Positions 62,715 through 64,000 of a DNA stretch of 64,000 bases are shown one piece after another. The stretch is from assembly GCA_040954595.2 (NCBI GenBank), contig CM082597.2, positions 3,286,001 through 3,350,000 on the forward strand, written 5' to 3'. A program made the position numbers and the translations under genes. The first letter of the stretch is position 1, and each line of letters starts with the position of its first letter. This DNA comes from Balanoglossus misakiensis (taxonomy: Eukaryota; Hemichordata). The notes beneath the pieces were generated by a model, which was not told the DNA's origin, ran no database searches, and saw nothing but the letters and a program-made list of their open reading frames with translations.

Positions 62715-64000
62715 GAAAACAACACGTTCGTGTTTCAAATCATGGTGATGATAAGCAAATATTTCAGTATAATTGAAACTAAAAATCATTCGCCTAGCCT
62801 AGCTATTGTAAAACAATTGCACTAGAAAAGGATCGGAGGGCGTTTCAAGTCAGTATATGGGCACATTCAAAACAGTCGATTCTATTCTGAACAGCTGTTG
62901 AAATCTCGTGTAAAGACTCACAAAAGAAGCATATGGACGAACAGCCTAACGGCATTACTTCCTCGCACAAAACAGACTTAAAATAATGTTAGGAATTTGA
63001 TGAAACTTAACACTAAGATATAAATGGTTATCTGTATTTTGACGACTACATCTTCATTGAAGACAAGATGACAATCTTGAAAATTCAAAAAGGCTTGTAC
63101 ATACCCAAAATGTCCTGTGAAAGTAATTGCAGGCTGTCGCGTATCTCAGTGAAATTGCTGTATTTTTGTGCATGGTCTTATACATTTTCTATGTGAACCA
63201 TGAGCAAAGCGTTTAAATTGTACTTCATTTAAATATGACATTTGATTTGTTCATAAAATAGAACATTTCGTTGATTGGTTTATTAAATAGAACATGTCTA
63301 CGTGTATGTATTCACATATTCAAATCTTGTGAAGCACTTCGAATCCTAAAATAGTGCTTTGCAAACGTGTTTACCTATTACTGGATTGTTAAATGACCTG
63401 TCCATTAGCGCGGTTCGGTGTTTTAGCAGTTTTATTTGTTAAAATAGAATTTTAATGTGTGAAAAGTTCGTGTAATTAGGACATACTGTCCGGGAAGTGC
63501 GTGTGTGGAGGGTGGTGGTGGTGGTGTTTCAGCAGGTTGATTTGTGAAAATAGATTTTAATGTGGGAAAAGTTCGTGTAATTAGGACATACTGTCCGGGT
63601 CTAGGTCCCGGGAAAGTGTGTGTGTGTGGGGGGGGGGGGGTGTTGTAGGCGCTAAGCACCACTGTTAGCTAGAAGTGGTCCACGCTACAGTGCCCGTATT
63701 TAAATTGCGGTTGTGCCAATTTGAAGCAGATGGCAGATTTTGCATATTCGACTCTCGTGTGATTTGAGGTGGGGTGGGGGTGGGGCTTACTACCAGCCAA
63801 GGAATTTCTAAGGATTGTTTTGGCTTGTCGATGACAGCTGTCGCACCCGAGAACATCGTGATGATCATTGCCATGACGATGTCATCATGCATCTTTATTA
63901 CATTCTTGTACAAAAAATGATAAAAACAATGAATTATAAAACAACTAACTTTAATGAAACAAATGAGCTTCAACCAGGCTCTCATCACATGAATAAAAAC
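62715..64000. other. Region upstream of the WxxW-domain gene
   Basis: No coding sequence is recognised up to the window end. It holds the tandem duplication at 63430-63640. Minus-strand ORFs at 63432-63988 are products of the GT/GGT-rich repeat and low-complexity sequence. Confidence 0.5.
63430..63640. repeat. Tandem duplication with ~105-bp period and GT/GGT-rich tails
   Basis: Two copies share TTTTAATGTG, AAAAGTTCGTGTAATTAGGA and CATACTGTCCGGG. Each runs into a different low-complexity tail: (GGT)n after the first and (GT)n then G10 after the second. Confidence 0.85.

Noticed and set aside
63432-63988. Minus-strand ORFs with PPPPHTHTF repeats
   Set aside because: They are produced by the GGT/GT-rich tails of the local tandem duplication.

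Overview
The window is nuclear DNA of an intron-rich animal. Coding exons are GC-richer than the AT-rich introns and intergenic DNA, splice sites are canonical, and the proteins lie close to human orthologues. My best inference is an invertebrate deuterostome, most likely a cephalochordate (amphioxus). The reasons are single-copy genes whose human counterparts sit in two- or three-member families on paralogous chromosome segments, many short foldback elements, and a secreted protein made of one WxxW domain. The species is inferred, not proven. No prokaryotic, viral or CRISPR features were seen.

Layout. (1) 1-3,700: a plus-strand gene of unknown function, with a 441-residue ORF uninterrupted by introns behind a putative 5' UTR exon and intron. 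(2) 5,834-12,535: UBE4A (U-box ubiquitin chain elongation factor), minus strand, 17 coding exons, 1,099 aa. (3) 12,832-16,818: PSMC4/Rpt3 (26S proteasome ATPase), plus strand, 9 exons, 418 aa, head-to-head with UBE4A across a few hundred bases. (4) 18,342-29,081: CBL (RING E3 ligase and adaptor), plus strand, 10 exons, 787 aa. (5) 33,080-34,237: AAR2 (U5 snRNP assembly factor), minus strand, coding region without introns, 385 aa. (6) about 35,400-59,006: PHLDB/LL5 (FHA, coiled-coil and PH cortical scaffold), plus strand, 16 constitutive coding exons, 1,173 aa, plus one candidate cassette exon. (7) 61,500-62,632: a short minus-strand gene rebuilt here from three exons, giving a 127-aa secreted protein with one WxxW domain.

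Three of the seven genes (UBE4A, PSMC4, CBL) act in the ubiquitin-proteasome system: chain elongation, substrate unfolding at the proteasome, and receptor-targeted ubiquitination. UBE4A and PSMC4 share one divergent promoter region. In human, CBL, PHLDB1 and UBE4A lie at 11q23.3, CBLB and PHLDB2 at 3q13, and CBLC, PHLDB3 and PSMC4 at 19q13. The window therefore looks like the unduplicated version of one vertebrate paralogon.

The non-coding DNA holds a dispersed ~92-bp element with TTAA ends and CCCTTTCACC-type inverted termini (piggyBac-like MITE by inference), in about ten full or partial copies. One copy makes up most of the AAR2 3' UTR. There are also two other inverted-repeat elements, several microsatellites, and a minisatellite in a UBE4A intron that appears to have grown from the splice acceptor. 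Gene models were built by hand from reading frame, splice dinucleotides and phase; every coding intron listed joins in a consistent phase.
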